Source: Bacteroidales bacterium UBA4345
GTDB taxonomy: Bacteria > Bacteroidota > Bacteroidia > Bacteroidales > Paludibacteraceae
NCBI GenBank assembly: GCA_002396385.1
Contig: DGTD01000018.1
Span: 1 to 64,000 of the forward strand
Length of the DNA: 64,000 bases
Reading direction: 5' to 3'
The notes under the pieces were generated by a model, which was not told where the DNA came from, did no database searches, and was given only the letters and a program-made list of their open reading frames with translations. Positions 34,323-43,736 of this stretch are shown piece by piece; the stretch's first letter is position 1; each line of letters begins with the position of its first letter. A program made the position numbers and the translations under genes.

Positions 34323-36986
34323 TCACTTCTTCACCCAGTCTTGTTTGCCCGTTACAATACGTTTAATGTCGAACAGACGGTTCAGGGCTTCCATAGGGGT
34401 CAGATTATTGATATCTAAGCCTATAATCTCGTCACGCACTTGCGAGAGGACCGGATCGTCGAGTTGGAAGAAACTGAGCTGCATACCCGAAGGTGTCCCT
34501 ATAGCTTCTGTTTTAGGTTTGTCGGCCATAGCGGTAGAGCCGCCAGCAGCCGTTTCCAACTGGTGCAACACCTCGTTGGCACGGTCGACCACATTTTTAG
34601 GCAGACCTGCAATTTTAGCCACATGAATACCGAAACTGTGTTCACTGCCCCCCCGCACCAACTTACGCAAGAAGATGACCTTACCGTCAATCTCCTTCAC
34701 CTGCACGTTGTAGTTCTTGATGCGCTTGAAGGTCTTCTCCATTTCATTCAACTCGTGGTAATGCGTAGCGAAGAGGGTCTTGGCATGCGCGTTCGGATTC
34801 TCGTGGATGTATTCCACAATAGCCCAGGCAATAGAGATGCCGTCGTAAGTGCTAGTACCACGTCCGAGTTCGTCGAAGAGGACCAGACTACGTTCCGAGA
34901 GGTTGTTGATAATGCTGGCCGCCTCGTTCATCTCGACCATAAAGGTAGACTCACCCATCGAGATGTTGTCGCTGGCCCCCACACGGGTGAAAATCTTGTC
35001 GACCACGCCGATAGTAGCACTGTCGGCAGGTACGAAACAACCTATTTGCGCCATCAGGGTAATAAGGGCTGTTTGTCGGAGCAGTGCGCTCTTACCGGCC
35101 ATATTCGGCCCCGTAATCATCATTATCTGTTGGTCGCTACTGCTCAGGAACAAGTCGTTGGCGATGTAGGTCTGCCCCATCGGCAACTGTTTCTCGATGA
35201 CCGGATGCCTGCCCTGTGTAATAGAAATGGCGTCGCCATCGTTCACCACAGGACGCACGTAATGGTTTTCCTTAGCCACATGGGCAAACGACAAAAGACA
35301 GTCGACACGCGCCACCAGATTGGCATCGAGTTGGATGGCCGGAATAAAGTCGGCCAATTCAAGGACCAGTTCGCTGAACAGCCGGCCCTCGATAGCCAGA
35401 ATGCGGTCTTCCGCCGTAAGTATTTTTTCTTCGTATTCCTTCAGTTCCTGCGTAATGTAACGCTCGGCACCCGCCAGCGTCTGCTTGCGCACCCAGCCCG
35501 TCACCTTACCCTCGTCGATGAGTTGCTGCAACTGCTCTTTGTAGGTATTACGGACCTCGATGTAATAGCCGAACACGTTGTTGTATGCCACTTTCAGGCT
35601 CGGTATGCCCGTCTCACGCGACTCGCGTTCCTGAATGTCGGCCAGGTACTGTTTGCTGTTGTGGGCCAATTTGCGCAGGTCGTCGAGTTCGCTATCCACC
35701 CCATCGGCAATCACATTGCCACGGCTGACCAGAATAGGGGGGTCGTTGAGCAGCGTATGCTCAATTTTCCCGCTGATGCTTTGGCACGGATTAATCTGTT
35801 CGCCAATCTTGCGCAAGTGCTCGCACTCGCTCGCTTCACAAGCGCGTTTCAGCGGTTCCAGTGCCTTCAGAGCCACTTTCAGCTGCACCACCTCGCGCGG
35901 ATTCACACGGCCAACAGCCACTTTTGATATAATACGTTCCAGATCGCCAATCACACCAAGGCTGCCACCGATAGTATCGGCAAGTTCAGGTTCGCGGAAG
36001 AAGGTGTCGACCACGTCTAAACGGTTCTGGATAGGCTTCACATCCTTCAGCGGGAAGGAGATCCAACGTTTCAGCAAGCGCGCGCCCATAGGCGAGCTGG
36101 TGCGGTCGATGGTAGCCGCCAACGAGCTGCCGCCCTCGAACATAGAGCCGAACAGCTCGAGGTTACGTATGGTAAACCGGTCGAGCCACACATACTTCTC
36201 CTCTTCGATGCGCGAGAGGTGGGTGATATGGCCGATTTGGGTATGCTGGGTCGTATCGAGGTAATAGAGAATGGCACCCGAGGCAATGACGGCCAGCGTC
36301 AGGTGGGCGACACCAAAACCCTTCAGATTGGTCGTTTGGAAATGTTTGAGCAAGCGGTCGTTGGCACTCTCGATGGTGAAAATCCAGTCGTCTTGTTCAA
36401 AAGTATAGTACTTGTTACCGAAGTGCTCTTCAAATTCGGCCTTTTTCCCTTTCTCGTACACCACTTCCTTGGGGTTCATGTTGTTGAGCAACTTGTCGAC
36501 GTACTCGTAAGAACCCTCAGCCGTCAGGAATTCGCCTGTAGAGATATCAAGAAAGGCGACCCCCGCCATACCGGCTTTTTTGTTGGTATGGACAGCCGCC
36601 AGGAAGTTATTCTCCTTAAAATTGAGGATGTTGTCGTTAATGGAGACCCCCGGAGTCACCAGTTCTGTGATTCCCCGCTTCACCAGTTTCTTGGTCAGTT
36701 TCGGGTCCTCCAACTGGTCGCAGATGGCCACACGCTTGCCCGCGCGCACCAAACGGGGCAGATAGGTATCGAGGGCATGGTGGGGAAATCCGGCCATTTC
36801 CAGCGGCTTTGCGCCCCCATTAGAGCGGTGAGTCAGGGTAATGCCCAGAATTTCGGTAGCAACAATAGCATCCTCGCCATAGGTTTCGTAGAAGTCGCCC
36901 ACACGGAACAGCATAATTGCGCCTGGGTGTTTTTCCTTCATTTCCCAGAACTGCTTCATCATAGGGGTCGTTTCTTCTTTTGCCAT
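34323..36986 (-). CDS. mutS: DNA mismatch repair protein MutS
   Basis: An 887-residue protein of the usual MutS length. The mismatch-probing F-x-E motif is at 32-34 ([11 protein letters not shown]). The ATPase has GPNMAGKS around residue 625, a [16 protein letters not shown]alker B and [10 protein letters not shown]. The C-terminal helix-turn-helix ([21 protein letters not shown]) is present. It recognises base mismatches and recruits MutL. It is monocistronic, with a full promoter on its 5' side that overlaps the neighbour's terminator. Confidence 0.97.
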   Translation of the reverse strand: MAKEETTPMMKQFWEMKEKHPGAIMLFRVGDFYETYGEDAIVATEILGITLTHRSNGGAKPLEMAGFPHHALDTYLPRLVRAGKRVAICDQLEDPKLTKKLVKRGITELVTPGVSINDNILNFKENNFLAAVHTNKKAGMAGVAFLDISTGEFLTAEGSYEYVDKLLNNMNPKEVVYEKGKKAEFEEHFGNKYYTFEQDDWIFTIESANDRLLKHFQTTNLKGFGVAHLTLAVIASGAILYYLDTTQHTQIGHITHLSRIEEEKYVWLDRFTIRNLELFGSMFEGGSSLAATIDRTSSPMGARLLKRWISFPLKDVKPIQNRLDVVDTFFREPELADTIGGSLGVIGDLERIISKVAVGRVNPREVVQLKVALKALEPLKRACEASECEHLRKIGEQINPCQSISGKIEHTLLNDPPILVSRGNVIADGVDSELDDLRKLAHNSKQYLADIQERESRETGIPSLKVAYNNVFGYYIEVRNTYKEQLQQLIDEGKVTGWVRKQTLAGAERYITQELKEYEEKILTAEDRILAIEGRLFSELVLELADFIPAIQLDANLVARVDCLLSFAHVAKENHYVRPVVNDGDAISITQGRHPVIEKQLPMGQTYIANDLFLSSSDQQIMMITGPNMAGKSALLRQTALITLMAQIGCFVPADSATIGVVDKIFTRVGASDNISMGESTFMVEMNEAASIINNLSERSLVLFDELGRGTSTYDGISIAWAIVEYIHENPNAHAKTLFATHYHELNEMEKTFKRIKNYNVQVKEIDGKVIFLRKLVRGGSEHSFGIHVAKIAGLPKNVVDRANEVLHQLETAAGGSTAMADKPKTEAIGTPSGMQLSFFQLDDPVLSQVRDEIIGLDINNLTPMEALNRLFDIKRIVTGKQDWVKK

Positions 36987-37017
36987 CTTCTGCTTGTTTA
37001 TACGTATTTTAATAATA

Positions 37018-37047
37018 CAAATTTAGCGGTTTTTACAGACATACAAA
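37018..37047 (-). promoter_or_regulatory. Promoter of mutS
   Basis: Minus-strand -33 TTTG (37047-37044) and -7 TAAATTTG (37025-37018) are 18 bases apart. The -33 element lies in the T tract of the preceding gene's terminator. Confidence 0.75.
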
Positions 37048-37076
37048 AAAAGAGGCGGATGCAAAAATCCGCCTCT
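37045..37076 (-). terminator. Terminator of the rhodanese-like lipoprotein gene
   Basis: AGAGGCGGAT (37051-37060) pairs with ATCCGCCTCT (37067-37076), a perfect 10-bp stem with a 6-base loop. On the minus strand it is followed by a run of T. Confidence 0.92.
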
Positions 37077-37104
37077 GAATTATTCTATAAAATCCGTCTC
37101 CAGA

Positions 37105-37563
37105 TTATTCTACTGGGTAACCAGCCTTTTCCCAAGCGTCGAAGCCACCAACCAAGATGTTGGTGTTTTCCTTGCCAAAACCACCTTTCGATACGCTACC
37201 GGCCAAAGTCATCATCAGCACGGAGTTATTGCTACCATAAAGGAACAACTTGGTGCTGGTTCCGTATGCATTTTTCAATGCAGCGGCATAAGATCCGTCG
37301 TTCATATTTTTTGTGGTACCTTCCATAACCCATTCAGCACCTGGAATGTGGCTTGCATCGTATTCTGACTTTTTACGATAGTCAACAATACGGTAGTTGA
37401 CACCTTTTTCCTGAGCATCATCAATTGCATTCTTGAAAGAGAGTGCGGTACGCTCGAAGTGATCGCCCAATTCATCATCATCGCTGCTGCTACAAGCAGA
37501 GAATACACCTACGACTGCGCTAAGAAGCGCAAAAAATAAAAATTTGAAAGTCTTTGTTTTCAT
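37105..37563 (-). CDS. Rhodanese-like lipoprotein lacking the catalytic Cys
   Basis: A 152-residue protein with a lipoprotein signal (VFSAC, Cys24) followed by SSSDDDE. This acidic stretch resembles the lipoprotein export signal that sends Bacteroidota lipoproteins to the cell surface. Residues ~58-150 form a rhodanese fold (RIVDYRKKSEYDASHIPGA, then ILVGGFDAWEKAGYPV). The active-site loop, where rhodaneses have a Cys, reads LYGSNNSV (108-115), so sulfur transfer is unlikely. It may be a binding or scaffold domain; function unknown. It lies 68 bases downstream of the mrp gene. Confidence 0.75.
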   Translation of the reverse strand: MKTKTFKFLFFALLSAVVGVFSACSSSDDDELGDHFERTALSFKNAIDDAQEKGVNYRIVDYRKKSEYDASHIPGAEWVMEGTTKNMNDGSYAAALKNAYGTSTKLFLYGSNNSVLMMTLAGSVSKGGFGKENTNILVGGFDAWEKAGYPVE

Positions 37564-37631
37564 AATTCCTATTAAATAAATTACTAATATGTTTTAATTT
37601 CTGTTCATTAGGTCACAAATATATAAAAAAT

Positions 37632-38744
37632 TTATTTATGAACACGCACTCTCTCCGTAGCAACTAAATTTTCGTTGCGATAATTCACCGCAGCTACAAC
37701 ATTTTCTGCCAACTGGCTGAAAGCCATACCGGTTGCCGTATTGTCGTCGCAAGCCACTGGCCGGCCGTCGTCGCCACCCTCGCGAATGCTCTGCACAATA
37801 GGAATCTGGCCCAGCAAATTCACGTTCAGCTCCTCCGCCAGTTGCTTACAACCCTCCTTACCGAAAATATAGTACTTGTTGTTTGGTAGTTCGGCGGGTG
37901 TAAACCAAGCCATATTTTCCACCAGGCCCAAAATAGGTACGTTCACCTTCTCGTTCATAAACATTGAGATACCCTTGCGGGCATCGGCCAAAGCCACCGG
38001 TTGCGGGGTTGAGACCACCACAACACCCGTTACCCCAAGCGTCTGGATGGTGGTGAGGTGTATATCGCTGGTACCTGGAGGCAAGTCGATGAGGAAAAAG
38101 TCTAATTCGCCCCAAGCGCCTTCGGTTATCAGCTGGCGGAGCGCATTGCTGGCCATGCCGCCACGCCACATAGTTGCATCGTCCTGGTTAACAAAGAAAC
38201 CGATAGAGAGGACCTTCACGCCATAACTTTCTTCTGGTACAATTTTCCCCTCTTCATCGGCAACCGGACGCGCCCCTTCCAAATGAAACATCTTCGGCAT
38301 GCTCGGACCGAAGATATCGGCATCGAGCAGTCCAACCCTATAACCCTGTTTAGCCAAGGCGACGGCAAGGTTGGCACTAACAGTGCTCTTGCCTACGCCG
38401 CCCTTTCCGCTATGGATGGCAATGATGTTCTTCACACCCGGCAGCGGATTCTCGGGGTCAACCTGGTGTTTCGGTTGTGCGAAAATAGTGCCGATATTGC
38501 CCTTAATTTCAACATCGGGACTGACATAAGTCAGAATCGCCGTTTCGCAGGCCTTTACCAAAGAGGCCGCAAACGGATCGCGCTCCTTCGGGAACTGCAG
38601 CGAGAAACTGACCTTCATGCCATCGATGCGGAGGTCGTCGGCCAAGAGTCCCTCTTCTATAATGTTCTTACCCGAGCCAGGATAACGCACGTTCAACAGC
38701 GCGTCGGTAATCAACTTTGGATATAACTGTATTGTAGCCATCAA
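37632..38744 (-). CDS. mrp: Mrp/NBP35 family iron-sulfur cluster carrier ATPase
   Basis: A 370-residue P-loop protein. Residues 1-~90 are a MIP18/DUF59-type domain. The deviant Walker A SGKGGVGKST is at 112-121, followed by LLDADIFGPSMPKMF and DLPPGTSDIHLT. The CxxC cluster-binding pair of many Mrp proteins is replaced by AWFTPAELPNNKYYIFG, which is my recollection of how the Bacteroidota form looks. Mrp proteins carry Fe-S clusters to apoproteins. The start could be either of two adjacent ATG codons. It follows ddl by 9 bases, so the two form an operon. Confidence 0.9.
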   Translation of the reverse strand: MMATIQLYPKLITDALLNVRYPGSGKNIIEEGLLADDLRIDGMKVSFSLQFPKERDPFAASLVKACETAILTYVSPDVEIKGNIGTIFAQPKHQVDPENPLPGVKNIIAIHSGKGGVGKSTVSANLAVALAKQGYRVGLLDADIFGPSMPKMFHLEGARPVADEEGKIVPEESYGVKVLSIGFFVNQDDATMWRGGMASNALRQLITEGAWGELDFFLIDLPPGTSDIHLTTIQTLGVTGVVVVSTPQPVALADARKGISMFMNEKVNVPILGLVENMAWFTPAELPNNKYYIFGKEGCKQLAEELNVNLLGQIPIVQSIREGGDDGRPVACDDNTATGMAFSQLAENVVAAVNYRNENLVATERVRVHK

Positions 38745-38753
38745 TCTGAGATA

Positions 38754-39737
38754 TTAAGAGTTAGCGATACTATCTTCAATAATATCGGCCATCACATCGG
38801 CAATGTCGAGTTTTGCGGCACGCACCTGCTGCGGAATGAAGCTGGTGGCCGTCATACCCGGATTGGTATTCACTTCCAGCAGATTGATGGTGCCATCGGC
38901 GCTGATGATGTAGTCGACACGGATAAGACCGTGGGCACCAAGAGCGTCGTAAATCTCAGCCGTCTGTTGTTGCACACGTGCGGTAACCTCGGCACTCAGG
39001 CGTGCAGGCGTAATTTCTTCCACCTGGCCCTTGTATTTGGCATCGTAATCGAAAAACTCGTTGTGTGAAACGACCTCGGTAATAGGGAGCACCACCGTCT
39101 TTTCGGCCGTCTTATAAATACCACAGGTGATTTCCGTACCAGTCATCAGTCCTTCTATAAGCACCTGGTCGCCCTCGTGAAGGGCTTTTTCTATAGCCGA
39201 TTCAATCTGGTCGGCACTCTTCACTTTGGTCACGCCGTAGCTGCTGCCGCCCGCATTGGGTTTAACGAAGCAAGGCAAACCGAGGCGTTTGGCAATAGCA
39301 TCGGCATCGACCTTCTGTCCCTTTTTCACCAAGACAGAGTCGGCCACATTCACCCCGAACGCCTTCAGGAAATGGTTGCACGCGAACTTGTTGAAAGTGA
39401 TGCTGGCCGCCAGCACATTACAGCAGGTATAAGGAATGTTCAGCAACTCGAAATAGCCCTGCAGTTTGCCATCTTCGCCCGGCACGCCGTGAATAGTAAC
39501 ATAGGCGCATGCGAACTTAATTTTCCGGCCCTCGGCATTTGTAAAGCTGAAGTCGTTTTTGTCGATATTGAAATTCTTGTCACCATCCTTCACCTTCCAG
39601 TCTTGTCCGATGATGGTAACGATGTAAAGGTTGTACTGTTCTTTGTTGATAAACGAGTAGATACCGGCCGCACTGCGGAGCGAGACCTCTTGTTCGCTCT
39701 GGTCACCGCCAGCAACAATTGCAATATTCTTTTTCAT
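38754..39737 (-). CDS. ddl: D-alanine--D-alanine ligase
   Basis: A 327-residue ATP-grasp enzyme that joins two D-alanines for peptidoglycan precursors. Seen are the N-terminal IAIVAGGDQSEQEVSLRSA loop, HGVPGEDGKLQGYFELL, LPCFVKPNAGGSSYGVTKV for ATP binding, and a LLEVNTNPGMTATSFIPQQ metal and product site. Length is normal. It is the first gene of an operon with mrp and has its own -7 element. Confidence 0.95.
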   Translation of the reverse strand: MKKNIAIVAGGDQSEQEVSLRSAAGIYSFINKEQYNLYIVTIIGQDWKVKDGDKNFNIDKNDFSFTNAEGRKIKFACAYVTIHGVPGEDGKLQGYFELLNIPYTCCNVLAASITFNKFACNHFLKAFGVNVADSVLVKKGQKVDADAIAKRLGLPCFVKPNAGGSSYGVTKVKSADQIESAIEKALHEGDQVLIEGLMTGTEITCGIYKTAEKTVVLPITEVVSHNEFFDYDAKYKGQVEEITPARLSAEVTARVQQQTAEIYDALGAHGLIRVDYIISADGTINLLEVNTNPGMTATSFIPQQVRAAKLDIADVMADIIEDSIANS

Positions 39738-39760
39738 TTTATGCGTTTTTTCTGCTTAAC

Positions 39761-39769
39761 GCAAATTTA
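39761..39769 (-). promoter_or_regulatory. -7 promoter element of ddl-mrp
   Basis: Minus-strand TAAATTTGC (plus GCAAATTTA) matches TAnnTTTG, 23 bases before the ddl start codon. Confidence 0.6.
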
Positions 39770-39854
39770 GCGAGTATTACGCAACATTGGTTTGTTGTGA
39801 CGATGTTTTTTGCAAGAAGTTGGAGACAGAGACTAACAACCAGACGGAGAAAAT

Positions 39855-39906
39855 ACACTTTTTCTGCCGAATATCACACCAATCATCACACTTTTTCTGC
39901 CGAATA
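39855..39906. repeat. Two 19-bp direct repeats, 33 bp apart
   Basis: ACACTTTTTCTGCCGAATA occurs at 39855-39873 and 39888-39906 with no mismatch, in the 517-base gap between ddl and the C10 peptidase gene. No open frame covers them convincingly. The rest of the gap (39770-40120) has no other structure that I can support. Confidence 0.7.
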
Positions 39907-40120
39907 CATGCAGGTAGCGTTATATATTTTGGAGATCGTAGCGTGGAAAATTGTCGGAAAGTCTAAATTTCTACCACTTTCCGACAAAAACAGTGTCCCT
40001 TATCTTCTATACAATCCTTCTGCACAGATTTATAAAACACAATGGGCTAACCAACAGGGTGCAGACAGAGTTCATACTTGACGACCTGTTTTAGGGAGAG
40101 GGTTTCACATTAAGTCACAA

Positions 40121-40158
40121 AAGAAAAACAGCGAAAGTTCGTGAAACTTTCGCTGTTG
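40121..40158 (-). terminator. Terminator downstream of the C10 peptidase
   Basis: AACAGCGAAAGTT (40128-40140) pairs perfectly with its complement at 40146-40158 around a 5-base loop. The A-rich plus-strand sequence to the left gives a T tract on the minus strand. It lies ~100 bases past the peptidase stop. Confidence 0.75.
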
Positions 40159-40254
40159 AGAGTAGTTGATGCAGGCCAGTGTGACAAGCGGTATTAACTT
40201 TCCCAATAATCACGTTACAACATAACGATTATTAGGTTTTATCTGTTTAGTTGA

Positions 40255-41697
40255 TTATGGTATGGTAATTACATCTCCATCTACAACAAGGTCCTGCCCA
40301 TGTATCCAATAATCAGTATATGGGTATCTTGGTTTTCTTGTTTCATAATCATAAGGTGCCATCCCCCACATTTGTAAATCTTCATATTTCATCTTAGCGT
40401 CATTACTTTCGTTGTCATAGTGAATTCCTACTTTGTTAGTGTTGACGAAAACCTCATCAAGGAAAAAACCGTTGTTTGAGCCATCCCACCCCCAGTTATA
40501 ATGAAAATAACAGAATTTCTTTTCAATTTTAGTCGGGAGTATATAAAACTTATATTTTGCTAAGACACCATCGCACAGCCATACGTGATCGAATGTGCCG
40601 ACGCCCTTGCCTTCAATAAACACAGGAGAGTTGTATTTATTTAGCCAAGTTATAATCTTTTCGCTGTTGAAGTCATGGGGAGTTTCTCTTATTGCATTAC
40701 GCAAAAAACCACTAACATTCGCGATACTTGACGATTTTGCAGATGTATAAGCGTGAGTTGGTTCATCTATGCCGCCCGCTTCTGAAAGTTGGTTGAAAAA
40801 GTATCTGATGAGTTGACATTTTGGTTCTCTTGTTATATAGTCCCGACCTAGGGCTATTTCTGAAGCTGTCGGCATGCGATTTACTAAACCGCAGTTTATC
40901 CATTTATTGTTTATATATTTGCTTTGCAAATCGCCCCAATAAGCTTGGTATTGGGCAAGAGCAACAGCCAAACAACCTGACACAACTTTGTCCCTCTTAT
41001 TATTCGTTGTACAATAACTACATTTGCAATAAGGTAAATAATCATTATAGCCCTGACCAAGTGTGGCTTTAATAAAAGGTCCTTTAACGAAATCACTGGT
41101 GCCTAAACATAACGCCTTCATCTGTTTTTTTGAAGAGTTTGTACAAAGCTCCCCATTCTTCATGGCCTGCTCTACCATGAATAGACGCTGCTCTTTTTTT
41201 TCCTCAAACTTGTTGATTGACAAAGATACATACTTGTCAATCATATTGTAGACTGGTTTGATTAACGTATCGTTTTCGCCCTTATAATTACCATTGTCAA
41301 ACAATGCAAGTACACTGGCATCAACACGATCATCAGCGCACACATAAGCATAGCCGTTGTTGTCGGCAAAATTGACGAAATATCCTAAGGTGTCTTGTTT
41401 TTGCCCCTTGGATTTTAAACCATTGCCACTACATCTTACAACGGTGCCAGCAACTTTTAATGTCTTCGTACTCTTAAGACTATTACTCTTCCCGTCTCGG
41501 ATGGGGCCATTTACAAATTCCAAAGCAATTTCCTCAGCCTCTTTTTGTGAGATTGTGTGTTTTGTGGAATAAAGGGCATTAATGTTGAAATAATCTTCCT
41601 CTATGTTTTTCGACGTGAATGACTCTGGTTGATCTAACTCGTCTTTACAAGAGCCAAGAGATAGTAACGCCAATAACAGTAAATTAATTTTTTTCAT
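40255..41697 (-). CDS. Predicted surface lipoprotein C10 (streptopain-like) cysteine peptidase
   Basis: A 480-residue protein with a lipoprotein signal (SLGSC, Cys17) followed by KDELD, a possible surface-export signal. A propeptide-like region (ISQKEAEEIALEFVNG) precedes the catalytic domain. The nucleophile is C242 in VVSGCLAVALAQ, and the histidine is H371 in TFDHVWLCDG. The family NWGW motif is at 401-404 (HYNWGWDGSNNG). These fit C10 peptidases such as SpeB and interpain. Cysteines at 224, 226 and 229 form an unusual CKCSYC cluster. The gene is AT-rich compared with its neighbours, as is the metalloprotease gene upstream, which suggests shared acquisition. Confidence 0.85.
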   Translation of the reverse strand: MKKINLLLLALLSLGSCKDELDQPESFTSKNIEEDYFNINALYSTKHTISQKEAEEIALEFVNGPIRDGKSNSLKSTKTLKVAGTVVRCSGNGLKSKGQKQDTLGYFVNFADNNGYAYVCADDRVDASVLALFDNGNYKGENDTLIKPVYNMIDKYVSLSINKFEEKKEQRLFMVEQAMKNGELCTNSSKKQMKALCLGTSDFVKGPFIKATLGQGYNDYLPYCKCSYCTTNNKRDKVVSGCLAVALAQYQAYWGDLQSKYINNKWINCGLVNRMPTASEIALGRDYITREPKCQLIRYFFNQLSEAGGIDEPTHAYTSAKSSSIANVSGFLRNAIRETPHDFNSEKIITWLNKYNSPVFIEGKGVGTFDHVWLCDGVLAKYKFYILPTKIEKKFCYFHYNWGWDGSNNGFFLDEVFVNTNKVGIHYDNESNDAKMKYEDLQMWGMAPYDYETRKPRYPYTDYWIHGQDLVVDGDVITIP

Positions 41698-41920
41698 AAA
41701 GTTTTTGATATTTGTATTTTTATTATGTAAAAAAAATAATTATAATCAGATAAAAAGTCTGGTGCCGCCAAACTTGCATGCCAATTCAAAATAAAACTTT
41801 GCCGTTTGAAACGTTTTCTCTCACTAAAATAAGGGAAAACACGATTTACCAACTAGTATATCACAAAATACTATACGATAATTGGTTGAAATACTAAAAA
41901 TGTGCCAGACTTTTGAGCCT

Positions 41921-41968
41921 AAATCCCCGTGTATTTACATAACGGAATTATGTAAAAGCACGGGGATC
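41921..41968 (-). terminator. Long hairpin terminator after the metalloprotease gene
   Basis: ATCCCCGTG (41923-41931) and TTTACATAA (41934-41942) pair with TTATGTAAA (41948-41956) and CACGGGGAT (41959-41967) around a 5-base loop, with one 2x2 internal loop. It starts 8 bases after the stop codon on the minus strand. The T tract is short. Confidence 0.7.
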
Positions 41969-41975
41969 TAAGTTA

Positions 41976-43241
41976 TTATTCTGGAGTTGAACTTACAGCA
42001 CCAAAGCATGCAACTTCGCTATATCCTTTACTTATCAAGAAAGAATCAGCATGGTACGAAACAGCCGTTCGATTACCTTTGGTATATACAGCAAGAACAT
42101 TTCTACCATAGCCTGCATAGTCATATACAAAAGCAATAGGATTATTATCAATTGTGTAAGAACTTGAAGTCACACCATTTGAATACGAATTACCCTTTTT
42201 CAAGGCATAGGTAACTTTTCCATCAGACTTCTTCACGCACTTGTATAGCGGATATGTACTAGTCATCTGAGTTTTATAACCATAGCCCACCTTAGATCTA
42301 ATCTTCGACTTGTCTGAGAAATTATCCCATGTACCTATAATAGCATCATTATAGCCATCTGAGCCGATAAATAATTCTACAGTCTTATTTAAATTAAAAG
42401 GATACAATTTTCTAAGGGTTTCTTTGTCACCAGTAGATAACGTTATATTACGTCCAATACCCTGACCGTTATATGTCCAACTAGCAGGGATGGAATCCAT
42501 CATAACAGACTCTTTATCAAAACCCTTTGATAAGAAACAATTATAATAATTAGATCTCTGAGACCCATAAAATCTTTCGTAACAAATATTTGCCCATTCG
42601 CTTGATATACCATCCCGAACCCAATCTGCAATCACACGATCACGCTTTAAATTCAGATTAAAATTCCTGTTATAGCGTTCGTCATCCAATCCTAACACAT
42701 GTCCTAATTCATGAAGGATTGCATTTCTCATTTCACGCTTTGTAGTATTCATAAATCCATTTGCATCAGAAAGAAGTATTAAAAAATTAGGGGTTCCAGG
42801 ATTTGTCTTTCTGTAATTTAAAACAATAGATTTACCAATTGGAGAACGGGCATCTCCAGTATAAATACCACCACTTTTACTTAACGTATAAATACCACCG
42901 CCGCGACAAGAATAATCGAACTGAACAAATAGTTGGGCTTTATCACGAGATCTCACGCTTTTAAACTTGATATTGGCATAAGTCATCACCTCATCCATAC
43001 ATTCTTCGAGCATGTCTCTCCATTCAGGATCACATGGGTAATTATTTTCGTCAGTAAGATAGTAAGTTATAGTTTCGCCTGGAGTCCACAAACTGTAATT
43101 ATATGGATTATTAGGATCCAAATATGTACTTTTTAAACTTTTAGCATTTGTTTCTTCTTCTACCATCTCCTTGTTCTCATCCGAACAGCTTACAGCCATC
43201 AAAGCTAATGGGAGCATTAGCAAATACTTGTAAATCTTCAT
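41976..43241 (-). CDS. Lipoprotein zinc metalloprotease with HExxHxxGxxD motif
   Basis: A 421-residue protein with a lipoprotein signal (AVSC, Cys19) followed by SDENKE. The zinc motif HELGHVLGLDD is at 177-187. It fits HExxHxxGxx plus a third ligand, but the usual third His is Asp187. This resembles the snapalysin type more than the common metzincins. Upstream FVQFDYSCRGGGIYTLSKSG and NYRKTNPGT are typical of the beta-sheet edge of secreted metzincin-like peptidases. A beta-rich C-terminal region of ~150 residues follows. It is AT-rich. The substrate is unknown; with the C10 peptidase it suggests a proteolytic surface module. Confidence 0.75.
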   Translation of the reverse strand: MKIYKYLLMLPLALMAVSCSDENKEMVEEETNAKSLKSTYLDPNNPYNYSLWTPGETITYYLTDENNYPCDPEWRDMLEECMDEVMTYANIKFKSVRSRDKAQLFVQFDYSCRGGGIYTLSKSGGIYTGDARSPIGKSIVLNYRKTNPGTPNFLILLSDANGFMNTTKREMRNAILHELGHVLGLDDERYNRNFNLNLKRDRVIADWVRDGISSEWANICYERFYGSQRSNYYNCFLSKGFDKESVMMDSIPASWTYNGQGIGRNITLSTGDKETLRKLYPFNLNKTVELFIGSDGYNDAIIGTWDNFSDKSKIRSKVGYGYKTQMTSTYPLYKCVKKSDGKVTYALKKGNSYSNGVTSSSYTIDNNPIAFVYDYAGYGRNVLAVYTKGNRTAVSYHADSFLISKGYSEVACFGAVSSTPE

Positions 43242-43736
43242 AAAAATTTTTGTAAATAGAAATTAAAATAGTAATTAGTTGATTTTTATAGTTGCGTAAC
43301 AATTGGTAACAAAATAGACATTACCCATGCACCCAACACTTCAAGCAAAACCACTCGCAATTATCTCCGGATAATAATACACAAATAGAATTGTTCTTGT
43401 TTTTCTCTCAACACTAGCACTTACCGTATAACCTATTATATATTATACATATATTGATAGACCACAGTATTCAACCATCATTATTGTCATAATGACTTAT
43501 GATGTGCAAATATATATAATAATTCTTATGTGTGAAATAAATCTTCTCTAATTTATGCTTATTCTGCTATTTTTATACGCAATAGAATTTTGGAACATAT
43601 AGGATATCTGTATTTTAATACAGGAAAAATACAATATATCAATTATTTAAAGTAAAAGGAGGTTCTTTAACCTATTATTATGATTGTCTGGAGGGAATTT
43701 TCCTTCTTTTTTTGCTTATCTGCAAACAAACAGTCC
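43242..43736. other. AT-rich intergenic region with a distal promoter for the metalloprotease
   Basis: About 495 bases with no gene that I can support. Minus-strand TATATTTGC (plus GCAAATATA at 43506-43514) matches TAnnTTTG and would give the metalloprotease mRNA a leader of ~260 bases. The base composition is much more AT-rich than the MATE gene next to it. Confidence 0.45.

Noticed and set aside
34440-35927. A 495-codon plus-strand frame opposite mutS
   Set aside because: It is an antisense shadow of a well-supported mutS gene; no domain, promoter or codon pattern of its own.
39855-39906. CRISPR-like array
   Set aside because: Only two repeat units of 19 bp with a 14-base gap, no cas genes and no third unit.
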